A stretch of 64,000 nucleotides of DNA from Chryseobacterium balustinum. Its GTDB lineage: Bacteria > Bacteroidota > Bacteroidia > Flavobacteriales > Weeksellaceae. Position 1 is the stretch's first letter. Each line of letters starts with the position of its first letter. The DNA is taken from NCBI RefSeq assembly GCF_900168205.1, contig NZ_FUZE01000004.1:124001-188000 (forward strand), read 5' to 3'. Of this stretch, positions 52,687 to 61,032 are shown in pieces. The notes below the pieces were generated by a model. The model saw only the letters and a list, made by a program, of their open reading frames with translations. It had not been told where the DNA came from and searched no databases. The position numbers and the translations under genes were made by a program.

Positions 52687-54102
52687 ATGCAATTATTCAA
52701 CAAAAAAAATAAACAGTACGCACAGATTTTTCAATTATTTACAGAAGAAACTTGGGCTTTAAACTCTAAAAATTTCAACAAAAACATAGCACTTCTTTTT
52801 TCAGGTAAAAAACATGAAACCTTCATTGAAACCGGTGAAGAAACCATTACATATTATATAGGTCTTGGAAAAGAAAGTTTACAGGATTTTGAATTCCAAC
52901 AAATTGGAGTGAAATTTTCTCAAACTCAGAAAAAAAACATACAAACCGTACCTACTTTATTAATTTCTGAATTTATTAATGAAAAACAGTTTGAAGAATT
53001 TGCAAAAGGATTACTGTTGGGAACTTATACTTACCCATTTGATAAAACCCATCCTTTTTGGAACGAATCTTTTGAACTTCACTTTGGAAATTTAAGTCAG
53101 AAAAAACTGGAAACCATTTCTTCAAGAATAGACGCTATTTGTGAAGGACAAGCAGCTTGCCAGGATTGGCTTAATAAACCAGCCAACCTAAAAAAGCCTG
53201 AAATTTTCAATACTTACCTAAAAAATTTAGCTAAAAAAAATCAGTTGACATACACTGTTTTCAATAGAAAAAAATGCGAAGAGTTAGGTCTTGGAGCTTT
53301 TCTTTCAGTGAATCAGGGAAGTGCTTATGATGCAGCTTTTACTATTTTAGAATATAAAACAACGGAGAAAAATGCCAAAACTTTTGGACTTGTAGGAAAA
53401 TGCGTTTTATTTGATACCGGTGGAATATCCATCAAAGCTTCAGACAATATGCACTACATGAAATCTGACATGGGAGGCGCAACAGCAGTGATTGGAGCAT
53501 TAATTTACGCATCGCAAATGAAACTTCCCGTTAACATTACAGCGATTTTACCGATTACCGACAATGCTGTCTCAGAAAATGCCTATTTGCCTAGTGATGT
53601 CATTACTGCTTATAACGGAAAAACAATTGAAGTTTTGAATACCGATGCGGAAGGCAGAATGACGCTTGCTGATGGCTTGTCTTATCTCTCAAAAAATTAT
53701 AAAACCGATGTCCTTATTGATCTTGCAACACTTACAGGAAGCTCTGTAAGAATGTTTGGAGATACTTGCGGAGCGATGTTTTCTAACAATGAAGACTTGA
53801 AAAATCTATTGATTAAAACCGGTGATAAAACCAATCAGCGATTATGGAATCTTCCACTTTGGGATGTTTGGTTAGATGATTTCAAATCTGATGTTGCTGA
53901 TTTTAAAAATATATCGATGAAACCTCTTGGAGACTGTATTATTGCTGCAAAATTTCTGGAACAGTTTATTGAAGACCATCCAAACTGGGCACATCTCGAC
54001 ATTGCAGGAGTTGCGTTTGGAAACGTTGGATATGCAAAAGATAAAGCCGCAACCGGCTTTGGAGTACAATTACTGGCCGATTTAATCGAAAATTATCATT
54101 AA
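52687..54102 (+). CDS. M17 family leucyl aminopeptidase
   Basis: This 471-residue enzyme is a two-metal cytosolic aminopeptidase. All expected residues are visible: the Lys and Asp of VGKCVLFDTGGISIK, the Asp of MKSDMGGA, and the signature NTDAEGRMTLAD with its Asp, Glu and the catalytic Arg. The N-terminal domain (about 1-150) is poorly conserved, as in the family. It begins 2 bp after the esterase stop and so shares its message. The physiological peptide substrates are unknown. Confidence 0.94.
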   Translation: MQLFNKKNKQYAQIFQLFTEETWALNSKNFNKNIALLFSGKKHETFIETGEETITYYIGLGKESLQDFEFQQIGVKFSQTQKKNIQTVPTLLISEFINEKQFEEFAKGLLLGTYTYPFDKTHPFWNESFELHFGNLSQKKLETISSRIDAICEGQAACQDWLNKPANLKKPEIFNTYLKNLAKKNQLTYTVFNRKKCEELGLGAFLSVNQGSAYDAAFTILEYKTTEKNAKTFGLVGKCVLFDTGGISIKASDNMHYMKSDMGGATAVIGALIYASQMKLPVNITAILPITDNAVSENAYLPSDVITAYNGKTIEVLNTDAEGRMTLADGLSYLSKNYKTDVLIDLATLTGSSVRMFGDTCGAMFSNNEDLKNLLIKTGDKTNQRLWNLPLWDVWLDDFKSDVADFKNISMKPLGDCIIAAKFLEQFIEDHPNWAHLDIAGVAFGNVGYAKDKAATGFGVQLLADLIENYH

Positions 54103-54242
54103 AAATTAGTTTTTTAAAATTTTTCTTCTTATACTTGATTAGTAATTCTCAAAAGCACATCGATTATCAATTTTTAATATTAAATAATCAATAATCATAA
54201 GCTTTTATTTTTTATAATTTAATAAAAATTAAAAATCACTAT

Positions 54243-55454
54243 ATGAAGGAGAAAACCATCGTATGTATTTCGTGCTATTATAAAGGTTACGATTTTATGG
54301 ACGAGATGAAAAAACTCGGCAATAAAATCATCCTCGTAACATCTGAAAATTTAAAAGAAAAAAACTGGCCATGGCACGCTGTCGATGAAGTTTTCTACAT
54401 GCCGGAACTTAAACCTTCGGTTTGGAATCTCGATCATCTTATTCAGGGATTTTCTCATTTGATGAAAACCCGGAAAGTAGATGCTGTAATTGCTTTGGAT
54501 GATTATGATGTTGAAAAGGCTGCGTTGATTCGTGAGACATTCCGTATTCCCGGGATGGGGCAGACAACGCACCGTTATTTCAGAGATAAACTGGCCATGC
54601 GTCAAAAAGCAAAAGACTCAGGAATCAGTGTTCCTGAATTTACCGCCGTGTTTAATGATCAGGAAGTAAAAGATTTTACCGATAAAGTTTCTCCGCCCTG
54701 GGTTTTAAAACCACGATCAGAAGCTTCAGCATCTGGAATTAAAAAATTAAAAACTCAGGAAGAACTTTGGAATGCCTTGGAAAAACTGGGTGAAGAAAGA
54801 CATTTATTTCTTCTCGAAAGCTTTAAACCGGGCGATGTTTACCATGTAGACAGTTTAACATTCAATAAAGAAATTGTTTTTACCTCTGCTTCAAAATATC
54901 TGGCTCCACCGATGCAGGTTTCTCACGAAGGCGGCGTTTTTCGTACCAAAACTTTAGGAAGATATTCTGAGGAGTTTAAAGCTTTAGAAGAGGCTAATGC
55001 AAAAGTTTTATCGAATTTTGGATTGCTGAACGGAGCCACTCACACAGAGTTTATCCGTGGTAAAGAAGATGGAAAATGGTATTTTCTGGAAACGTCCTCA
55101 AGAGTTGGAGGTGCTCATATTCCTGATTTAGTCGAGGCTTCGAGCAATATTAATATTTGGCGCGAATGGGCGAAAATTGAAGATGCTCTGTTGAGAGGAA
55201 ATGATTATGAAGTTTCAAAACCTACAGGTTATTATTCAGGATTAATTGTCGCATTGATTAAAGATTTAGCTCCAAACTATAAGGATTTTGAATGTGAAGA
55301 AGTCGTAAAATTCCTTCCTATTGATTATCATGTAGGAATTGTTTACAAATCAAGGGATTCTGGTATTGTGCAGGAAAGACTTGATTTTGCTGCTGAAAAG
55401 ATCCATGCTGAAATGCTGAATGTACTTCCTCCGAAAGACAAACCATCAAGTTAA
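54243..55454 (+). CDS. ATP-grasp domain protein (CarB-type ligase), first gene of the amidoligase cluster
   Basis: This 403-residue protein is an ATP-grasp carboxylate ligase of the carbamoyl-phosphate-synthetase-like group. A Rossmann-like preATP-grasp domain comes first (VCISCYYKGYDFMDEM), then the ATP-binding lysine in PWVLKPRSEASASGIKK (Lys156), and the metal-binding residues in THTEFIRG (Glu269) and FLETSSRVGGAHIPD (Glu283, Arg287). Such enzymes join a carboxylate to an amine through an acyl phosphate. The residues look intact, so it should be active. It opens a run of amide-forming enzymes. Confidence 0.9.
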   Translation: MKEKTIVCISCYYKGYDFMDEMKKLGNKIILVTSENLKEKNWPWHAVDEVFYMPELKPSVWNLDHLIQGFSHLMKTRKVDAVIALDDYDVEKAALIRETFRIPGMGQTTHRYFRDKLAMRQKAKDSGISVPEFTAVFNDQEVKDFTDKVSPPWVLKPRSEASASGIKKLKTQEELWNALEKLGEERHLFLLESFKPGDVYHVDSLTFNKEIVFTSASKYLAPPMQVSHEGGVFRTKTLGRYSEEFKALEEANAKVLSNFGLLNGATHTEFIRGKEDGKWYFLETSSRVGGAHIPDLVEASSNINIWREWAKIEDALLRGNDYEVSKPTGYYSGLIVALIKDLAPNYKDFECEEVVKFLPIDYHVGIVYKSRDSGIVQERLDFAAEKIHAEMLNVLPPKDKPSS

Positions 55455-55516
55455 ATGAATGATAAATGATAATCAATAATTGATTAACAAAACTTCCACT
55501 ACAAATTATCATTCAT
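55455..55516. repeat. Inverted repeat between the ATP-grasp and esterase genes
   Basis: ATGAATGATAA (55455-55465) and TTATCATTCAT (55506-55516) are an 11-bp perfect inverted pair 40 bp apart, and AATCAATAATTGATT inside is a second palindrome. It belongs to the ATGATGAATGAT word tracts also seen near 26310 and 40130. It may form an RNA hairpin within the cluster transcript. Confidence 0.55.
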
Positions 55517-55541
55517 CAATTATCAACTATAAATTAAAAAA

Positions 55542-56252
55542 ATGCCACATATAGAACATACAGATTATTATTCTAATATCTTAGGAACAAACCTTAAAGT
55601 GGAAGTTACGGGACATTACGGTTATCCTATCATTATGTTTCCTACTTCTCAGGGTTTATATACTCAAAATCACGATTTTCACCTGAACAGCAGTATCAAT
55701 TATTTTATTGAGCAGGGAAAAGTAAAATTATACAACATACAAACCATTGATTCATGGAGTTTTTATGACGAAAAAATTTCGCCACAACAAAGGATTAGAA
55801 ATTACGAAAAATATGTACAGTTTCTGATTCAGGAGTTTGTTCCTTACATTCAAAAAATTCATCAAGTACATCGTGTTGCTATTGCAGGAGCGAGTTTTGG
55901 AGGGTATCATGCCGCTAATTTCGCATTTAGATTTCCTGATGTTATTTCGCATTTATTCTGTCTTTCGGGAGCGTTCAGCATTAGAAATTTCATGGATGGA
56001 TATGATGGTGAACTCGTTTATTTTAACTGTCCGAGAGAATTTGTAAAAAACGATGAAGCGTGGAAATATAAGCATATGCACATTGTTTTAAGCACTTCTG
56101 ATGAAGATATATGCAAAGACAAAAACGTAGAAATGGCAGGGATTTTAGCCTCAAAAGGAATTGATTTCTGGTATGACGAAAAAAAATGGATCAATCACGA
56201 CTGGCCACTTTGGAGAATGACTTTTCCAACGTACATCGGGGCATTTTTTTAA
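55542..56252 (+). CDS. Alpha/beta-hydrolase (esterase family) of the amidoligase cluster
   Basis: This 236-residue protein is an alpha/beta-hydrolase of the esterase D/Fes-like family. The nucleophile elbow is AGASFGGYHA (Ser118) and the likely catalytic histidine is His219 in NHDWPLW. No signal peptide is seen, so it should act in the cytoplasm. Placed between two ATP-grasp ligases, it could hydrolyse an ester or thioester intermediate, act as an acyl transferase, or trim the product. This is inference from context. Confidence 0.87.
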   Translation: MPHIEHTDYYSNILGTNLKVEVTGHYGYPIIMFPTSQGLYTQNHDFHLNSSINYFIEQGKVKLYNIQTIDSWSFYDEKISPQQRIRNYEKYVQFLIQEFVPYIQKIHQVHRVAIAGASFGGYHAANFAFRFPDVISHLFCLSGAFSIRNFMDGYDGELVYFNCPREFVKNDEAWKYKHMHIVLSTSDEDICKDKNVEMAGILASKGIDFWYDEKKWINHDWPLWRMTFPTYIGAFF

Positions 56253-56298
56253 ATTAAAACAACTCAAATATTAATATTAAATCATTAAAAAACAAATT

Positions 56299-57252
56299 AT
56301 GGCAAAAAAAGTAGGAATTTTATTCGGGATGGAAGACACATTTCCGTGGGCATTTATTGATAAAGTAAACGAATTAGGAAAAGGAGAAATTATCGCCGAA
56401 GCAGTGAATATAGATAAATTGGAACAAGGTGCAGACTATGGATATGCTGTAATTATCGACCGAATTTCTCAGGATGTTCCTTTCTACAGAGCTTATCTGA
56501 AAAACGCAGCTTTAAACGGAACCTATGTCATTAATAATCCTTTTTGGTGGAGTGCAGATGAGAAATTCTTCAACAATGCTTTGATGTCAAAACTCGGAAT
56601 TCCTTTGCCTAAAACCGTTCTACTTCCTTCACACGAAAGACCTACAGATACTTCAGAAACTTCTTTCAGAAACCTAAAATTTCCACATGATTGGGAATAC
56701 ATTTTTAATTATGTAGGATTTCCTGCTTACATGAAACCTCACGACGGCGGTGGTTGGAAAAGCGTTTACAGAGTTGAAAATCCGCAGGATCTTTGGGATA
56801 AACTGAGCGAAACAGAACAGTTGGTGATGATGGTTCAGGAAGAAATTGTTTTTCAGGATTATTACAGAGTGTATTGTTTGGGACAGAAATACGTTCACAT
56901 CATGCCTTATGAACCAAGAAATGCTCCTCATCTGAGATATGAAACCACGCATCAGACGGAAGGCGAAGATTTGAAAAAACTACTGAAAACGATTCATGAT
57001 TACACCATTAAAATGAATCAGGCTTTAGGATATGATTTCAATACCGTGGAATTTGCGGTAAGAGACGGAATTCCTTATGCGATTGACTTCTGTAACCCAG
57101 CTCCTGATGCAGACAAAAATTCTGTTGGAGAAGAAAATTTTGCATGGATTGTAGAACATTCTGCAAAATTAGCCATTGAAAAAGCTAAAGAATACGTTCC
57201 CGGAAAACCTAATATTTCGTGGGGAACTTTTGTAAAAGATTCTGTAAAATAA
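56299..57252 (+). CDS. Second ATP-grasp domain protein of the amidoligase cluster
   Basis: This 317-residue protein has the compact layout of RimK/D-Ala-D-Ala-ligase-like ATP-grasps. The ATP-binding lysine is in FPAYMKPHDGGGWKSVY (Lys146, with the glycine-rich loop 150-152). Metal-binding acidic residues are in TVEFAVRDG (Glu251) and YAIDFCNPAPDAD (Asp263 and Asn266, in the place of the usual Glu-x-Asn). That Glu to Asp variation may be functional. It starts 46 bp after the esterase. The substrates are unknown. Confidence 0.88.
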   Translation: MAKKVGILFGMEDTFPWAFIDKVNELGKGEIIAEAVNIDKLEQGADYGYAVIIDRISQDVPFYRAYLKNAALNGTYVINNPFWWSADEKFFNNALMSKLGIPLPKTVLLPSHERPTDTSETSFRNLKFPHDWEYIFNYVGFPAYMKPHDGGGWKSVYRVENPQDLWDKLSETEQLVMMVQEEIVFQDYYRVYCLGQKYVHIMPYEPRNAPHLRYETTHQTEGEDLKKLLKTIHDYTIKMNQALGYDFNTVEFAVRDGIPYAIDFCNPAPDADKNSVGEENFAWIVEHSAKLAIEKAKEYVPGKPNISWGTFVKDSVK

Positions 57253-57276
57253 AACATAAAAAACACTGAAAAAAAA

Positions 57277-58395
57277 ATGCATCAATTTACAATAGGAATA
57301 GAAGAAGAATATCAGATCATCGATGTTGAAAGCCGAGATTTAATCTCTCATGTTTCAAAAATCATTGAAGGCGGAAAGGCTGTTTTAAGTGAAAATTTAA
57401 AACACGAAATGCACGAATCAATGATTGAAATGGAAACCGGAATCTGCCAAAACATTCAGGAAGCTCAGGCTGAACTTACCAATCTTAGAAGACATCTGAT
57501 CAATACAGCCCACGAACAGGGACTTCGTGTTTCCGGAGGTGGAACTCATCCTTTTTCAAACTGGGAACACAATACGATTACAAACGGCGAACGTTATAAC
57601 AAAATTGTAGATGATATGGGCGATGTTGCCCGTGGAAATCTTATTTTCGGATTACACGTTCATATTGGAATTCCAAACCGTGAAGAAGGCGTAAGAATAC
57701 AGAATGTAATGCGTTATTTTCTTCCGCATGTTTATGCTCTTTCTGTAAACTCCCCTTTTTGGATCGGAAGAAGCACAGGTTTTAAATCTTACAGACAGGA
57801 AATTTTCGTGAAGTTCCCAAGAACCGGAATCCCGAGTTACTTTAATTCTTTGGCCGAATTTGACAGTTATGTTGATCTTTTGGTGAAAACGGGAACCATT
57901 GATAATGCTAAGAAAATTTGGTGGGATTTGCGTGTTCATCCTTTTTATCCTACTATTGAGTTCAGAATCTGTGATATGCCTTTAAGAATTGAAGAAACGG
58001 TTTGTCTGGCTGCAATTATGCAGAGTTTAGTAGCAAAAATCTATAAACTTCACCAACAGAATTTAAGTTTCAGAAGCTACAGAAGATTGTTGCTTAACGA
58101 AAATAAATGGCGCGCTTCCAAAGACGGAATTCATTCTAAGCTGATTGATTTTGGTAAAGAAGAATCGGTACCTTATCCTGATCTTTTAAAAGAACTTTTA
58201 GAGTTTATTGATGATGTTGTAGATGAATTAGGATGCAGAAAAGAAGTAGAATATGCCTGGAAAATCTTGGAAAACGGAACCGGCGCAGACCGACAATTGG
58301 CAGTCTACAAAGAAACCGGTGATCTGAAGAAAGTCGTTGATTATATGATATCTGAGACTGAATACGGCATTACGCACGGCGAATTTGCTTCATAA
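57277..58395 (+). CDS. Carboxylate-amine ligase, YbdK/GCS2 type
   Basis: This 372-residue protein belongs to the glutamate-cysteine ligase type 2 family (YbdK-like), which forms amide bonds by the glutamine-synthetase fold, unrelated to ATP-grasp. It begins TIGIEEEYQIID and has SGGGTHPFSNW, GLHVHIGIPN and the metal-site EFRICDMPLR. E. coli YbdK shows only weak glutamate-cysteine ligase activity, and the true substrates of most members are unknown. It lies 24 bp after the second ATP-grasp gene. Confidence 0.93.
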   Translation: MHQFTIGIEEEYQIIDVESRDLISHVSKIIEGGKAVLSENLKHEMHESMIEMETGICQNIQEAQAELTNLRRHLINTAHEQGLRVSGGGTHPFSNWEHNTITNGERYNKIVDDMGDVARGNLIFGLHVHIGIPNREEGVRIQNVMRYFLPHVYALSVNSPFWIGRSTGFKSYRQEIFVKFPRTGIPSYFNSLAEFDSYVDLLVKTGTIDNAKKIWWDLRVHPFYPTIEFRICDMPLRIEETVCLAAIMQSLVAKIYKLHQQNLSFRSYRRLLLNENKWRASKDGIHSKLIDFGKEESVPYPDLLKELLEFIDDVVDELGCRKEVEYAWKILENGTGADRQLAVYKETGDLKKVVDYMISETEYGITHGEFAS

Positions 58396-58399
58396 TAAA

Positions 58400-58432
58400 T
58401 TCATAACTTTGCAGAAATTATGAAGTTATGAA
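58400..58432. promoter_or_regulatory. Perfect inverted repeat covering promoter word and start codon of the amidotransferase gene
   Basis: TTCATAACTT (58400-58409) and AAGTTATGAA (58423-58432) are perfectly complementary across 13 bp. The right arm includes the ATG at 58428, and the left arm overlaps TAACTTTG (58404-58411), a TAnnTTTG match. Either an operator or, if transcribed, an RNA hairpin that hides the start codon is possible. Confidence 0.55.
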
Positions 58433-59261
58433 AGATGTAAGAATTGCTTTATTGGATATGAATAACAATCAGGCGAATCAGGGGTTTAAAAATATAAAAG
58501 AAATCTCTGAAAATTTCCAGAAGCAATCGGAAGAAAATATCAGCATTACAGGTTTTGATGTAAGACATAAAAATGAAATTCCAAATATTGAGGATTTTGA
58601 TATATTTATTTCATCCGGCGGACCGGGAAATCCGCACCGTGAAGGTTTTGAATGGGAACAGAAGTTTGCAGATTTTTTAGATGCTGTTTATGAACATAAC
58701 AAAAATAATGACGCAAAAAAATATCTTTTTCTGATTTGTCATTCTTTCCAATTGGCAAGTATTCATTGGGATTTAGGAAATATCTGTAAAAGAAAATCTT
58801 ACTCTTTTGGAGTGCAGCCAATTCATAAAACGGAAGAAGGCGAAGAGGAATTTTTATTCAAAAACTTACCCGATCCTTTTTATGCGGTAGATTCCAGAGC
58901 CTATCAGTTTATTGAGCCTAATTTGGATCGCTTTGAAGAACTAGAAATGAAAATGGTAGCGATTGAAAAATCTCGTCCTCATATTGATCTGGAGCGCGCA
59001 ATTATGGCAGTCCGTTTTTCTGATGAAATTTTCGGAACACAGTTTCATCCCGAAGCCAATCCTGATGGAATGCTTGAAAATCTGAAAGACGAGAAAAACA
59101 AAGAAGCGATGATTGAAAATTACGGTATGGAAAAATATCTGGAAACCGTAGACCGAATTAATGACGAAGATAAAATTGTTCTTACGCAATCTCAGATCTT
59201 ACCACGCTTTTTGAGCGATGCTAAGAAAAATATTTTGAAACAAAAGACGGCAACAGCCTGA
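58428..59261 (+). CDS. Type 1 glutamine amidotransferase-like protein
   Basis: This 277-residue protein has the class I glutamine amidotransferase fold with the triad intact: nucleophile Cys104 in FLICHSFQLA, His207 and Glu209 in GTQFHPEANPDG, and the oxyanion strand SSGGPGNP. It carries no synthetase domain, so it either supplies ammonia to a neighbour in the cluster or works as a gamma-glutamyl hydrolase like PuuD. The C-terminal 60 residues are an extra helical extension. The start codon lies within a perfect inverted repeat. Confidence 0.88.
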   Translation: MKDVRIALLDMNNNQANQGFKNIKEISENFQKQSEENISITGFDVRHKNEIPNIEDFDIFISSGGPGNPHREGFEWEQKFADFLDAVYEHNKNNDAKKYLFLICHSFQLASIHWDLGNICKRKSYSFGVQPIHKTEEGEEEFLFKNLPDPFYAVDSRAYQFIEPNLDRFEELEMKMVAIEKSRPHIDLERAIMAVRFSDEIFGTQFHPEANPDGMLENLKDEKNKEAMIENYGMEKYLETVDRINDEDKIVLTQSQILPRFLSDAKKNILKQKTATA

Positions 59262-59284
59262 TAAAAAATTCAAATAAAACAATT

Positions 59285-59313
59285 AAAATCGAGCATTCAT
59301 GTTCGATTTTTTA
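59285..59313 (+). terminator. Terminator or attenuator after the amidotransferase gene
   Basis: AAAATCGAGCA pairs with TGTTCGATTTT along 11 positions (one G-U) with loop TTCA and a T6 run. It overlaps the first possible ATG (59299) of the next gene, which argues that translation there really starts at 59332. Confidence 0.75.
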
Positions 59314-59331
59314 AATCACAAAAGAAAAAAT

Positions 59332-60516
59332 ATGATCCCAAAATACAGAAAACAGTTTAACGAAGAGTTCAGTAGCGAAAAGTATGATCAGCTTCAATCA
59401 ATATTAAAAGAAAAAAGCGGCATACAACCTACATTCAGATTGTCTGAAAGTCCTATTTTTTTAACTCATGAATTCAAAGAAAAATTAGTTTCCGCAAGTG
59501 AAAGTATTATTGATCAGATTAAAAATTTCCCAGAAGGAACTTTAGAAAATTCGATTCCTGAAAACTGTAAAGTTCCTAATGATACAAAACAGCCTCATTT
59601 TTTCACCATAGATTTTGGAATCTGCAGAAGTGAAAACGGAAAAATAGAACCTCAACTGATAGAATTGCAGGCTTTTCCTTCATTGTATGCGTTTCAGAAT
59701 GTTTATGAAGAAACCTTTTGTGAAGTTTATCCGTTCTTAACTCAATTGAGAAATAATATTTCAGATGAGGATTATAAGAAACATTTATATGAATTAATTG
59801 TAGGTAAAGAAAATCCTGAAAACGTAATTCTTCTTGAAATTTATCCTGAAAAACAGAAAACCGCAATTGATTTTGCCTTAACCGAAAAACTTTTAGGCAT
59901 AAAAACCATTTGTCTTACTAAAGTAAAAAAGCAGGGAAATCAACTATTTTATGAACATAATGAAAAGCTGATCAGAATTAAAAGAATTTATAATCGTGTC
60001 ATTTTTGATGAACTTGATAAAATTCCTGATCTTAAAACTGAATTTAATTTCCGTGAAGAAATAGATGTAGAATGGGTTACGCATCCGAATTGGTTTTTCA
60101 AAATTTCTAAATATATTCTGCCTTTATTAAAGCACGAATTTGTTCCGAAAAGCTATTTCCTCCACGAATTCCCTGAAAATGAAAGCCTTGAAAATTTTGT
60201 TTTAAAACCTTTGTTTTCTTTTGCAGGAAGTGGTGTAAATCTAAATCCTACAAAAGAGATCACAAATACTATTTTAGATAAAGAAAATTATATCTTGCAG
60301 CGAAAAGTAAACTATGAGCCTATTTTTGAAGATATCAACGGTGATTTTTCAAGAGCAGAAATTCGTTTACTTTATGTCTGGAAAGAAAATGAAGAACGAC
60401 CTATTTTACTTCAAAACCTTTCCAGAATGACCAAAGCCGCAATGGTCAATGTAGATTTTAATAAAAAAGATGCAATTTGGATTGGAAGTTCTCATGCGTT
60501 TTTTGGGGAAGAGTAA
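59332..60516 (+). CDS. Divergent ATP-grasp-like protein of the amidoligase cluster
   Basis: This 394-residue protein (405 if the ATG at 59299 is used) has no clear named family to my eye. Its central-to-C-terminal half reads like an ATP-grasp: FVLKPLFSFAGSGVNL, then YILQRKV and AEIRLLYVW. An upstream DFGICR...PQLIELQAFPSLYAF block resembles the metal-binding strand that comes first in circularly permuted ATP-grasps. I call it a probable permuted ATP-grasp ligase, with moderate confidence. I choose the ATG at 59332 because 59299 lies in a terminator stem. Confidence 0.6.
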   Translation: MIPKYRKQFNEEFSSEKYDQLQSILKEKSGIQPTFRLSESPIFLTHEFKEKLVSASESIIDQIKNFPEGTLENSIPENCKVPNDTKQPHFFTIDFGICRSENGKIEPQLIELQAFPSLYAFQNVYEETFCEVYPFLTQLRNNISDEDYKKHLYELIVGKENPENVILLEIYPEKQKTAIDFALTEKLLGIKTICLTKVKKQGNQLFYEHNEKLIRIKRIYNRVIFDELDKIPDLKTEFNFREEIDVEWVTHPNWFFKISKYILPLLKHEFVPKSYFLHEFPENESLENFVLKPLFSFAGSGVNLNPTKEITNTILDKENYILQRKVNYEPIFEDINGDFSRAEIRLLYVWKENEERPILLQNLSRMTKAAMVNVDFNKKDAIWIGSSHAFFGEE

Positions 60517-60531
60517 AAATAATAATTATAT

Positions 60532-60975
60532 ATGGAAGAAAAATCTGTTTTTGATGAATTTGATAATAATTTTAACACAAAAAGAAGAAGAAATCTATTA
60601 CCTATTTGGATAAAAGTTTTCATTTGGCTTTTCTTTGCTTTTGGTTTTATTGGTATTTTAATTCTGGCTTTCGGATTTTTCATGGGTAAATTTAACTTGT
60701 CTCTTTACGGGCTTGAAACAGATAAAGTATATAGTTTAATGGGATTCTTTCTCACAGCTTTATTTATTCTGAAAGGTATTGTCTCGTACGGACTGTGGTT
60801 TGAACAAGATTGGGGAATAAAAATCGCAAAAATAGACGCAATTATCGGGTTAGTAGTTTGTGGGGTTTCAATGTTTATTTTACCATTTTTCACTAAAAAT
60901 TTTGAATTACGACTTGAAGTTGCTGTTTTAATTCCTTACTTGATTAAGCTCCAAAAAATAGAGAAAAACTGGTAG
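60532..60975 (+). CDS. Small integral membrane protein, function unknown
   Basis: This 147-residue protein has a charged N-terminus (KKRRRN-like, residues 1-22) and four predicted membrane helices (about 24-47, 60-85, 96-118 and 122-136). No family is recognisable. It lies 15 bp after the divergent ATP-grasp gene and is followed at 60988 by a decayed copy of that gene's 3' end, so it seems to have been inserted or duplicated into the site. It may be co-transcribed with the cluster. Confidence 0.6.
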   Translation: MEEKSVFDEFDNNFNTKRRRNLLPIWIKVFIWLFFAFGFIGILILAFGFFMGKFNLSLYGLETDKVYSLMGFFLTALFILKGIVSYGLWFEQDWGIKIAKIDAIIGLVVCGVSMFILPFFTKNFELRLEVAVLIPYLIKLQKIEKNW

Positions 60976-60987
60976 TAAAAAAGATAA

Positions 60988-61029
60988 AATTTGGACAAGC
61001 AGTTTTAATGCTTTTTTGGGGAAGAATAG
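60988..61029 (+). repeat. Decayed copy of the 3' end of the divergent ATP-grasp gene
   Basis: This stretch aligns with 60474-60516, matching at about 34 of 43 positions by my count. The shared blocks are AATTTGGA and TTTTTTGGGGAAGA. It is translated IWTSSFNAF where the source gene has IWIGSSHAF. The two copies are direct repeats flanking the small membrane protein gene. Confidence 0.7.
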
Positions 61030-61032
61030 TTT

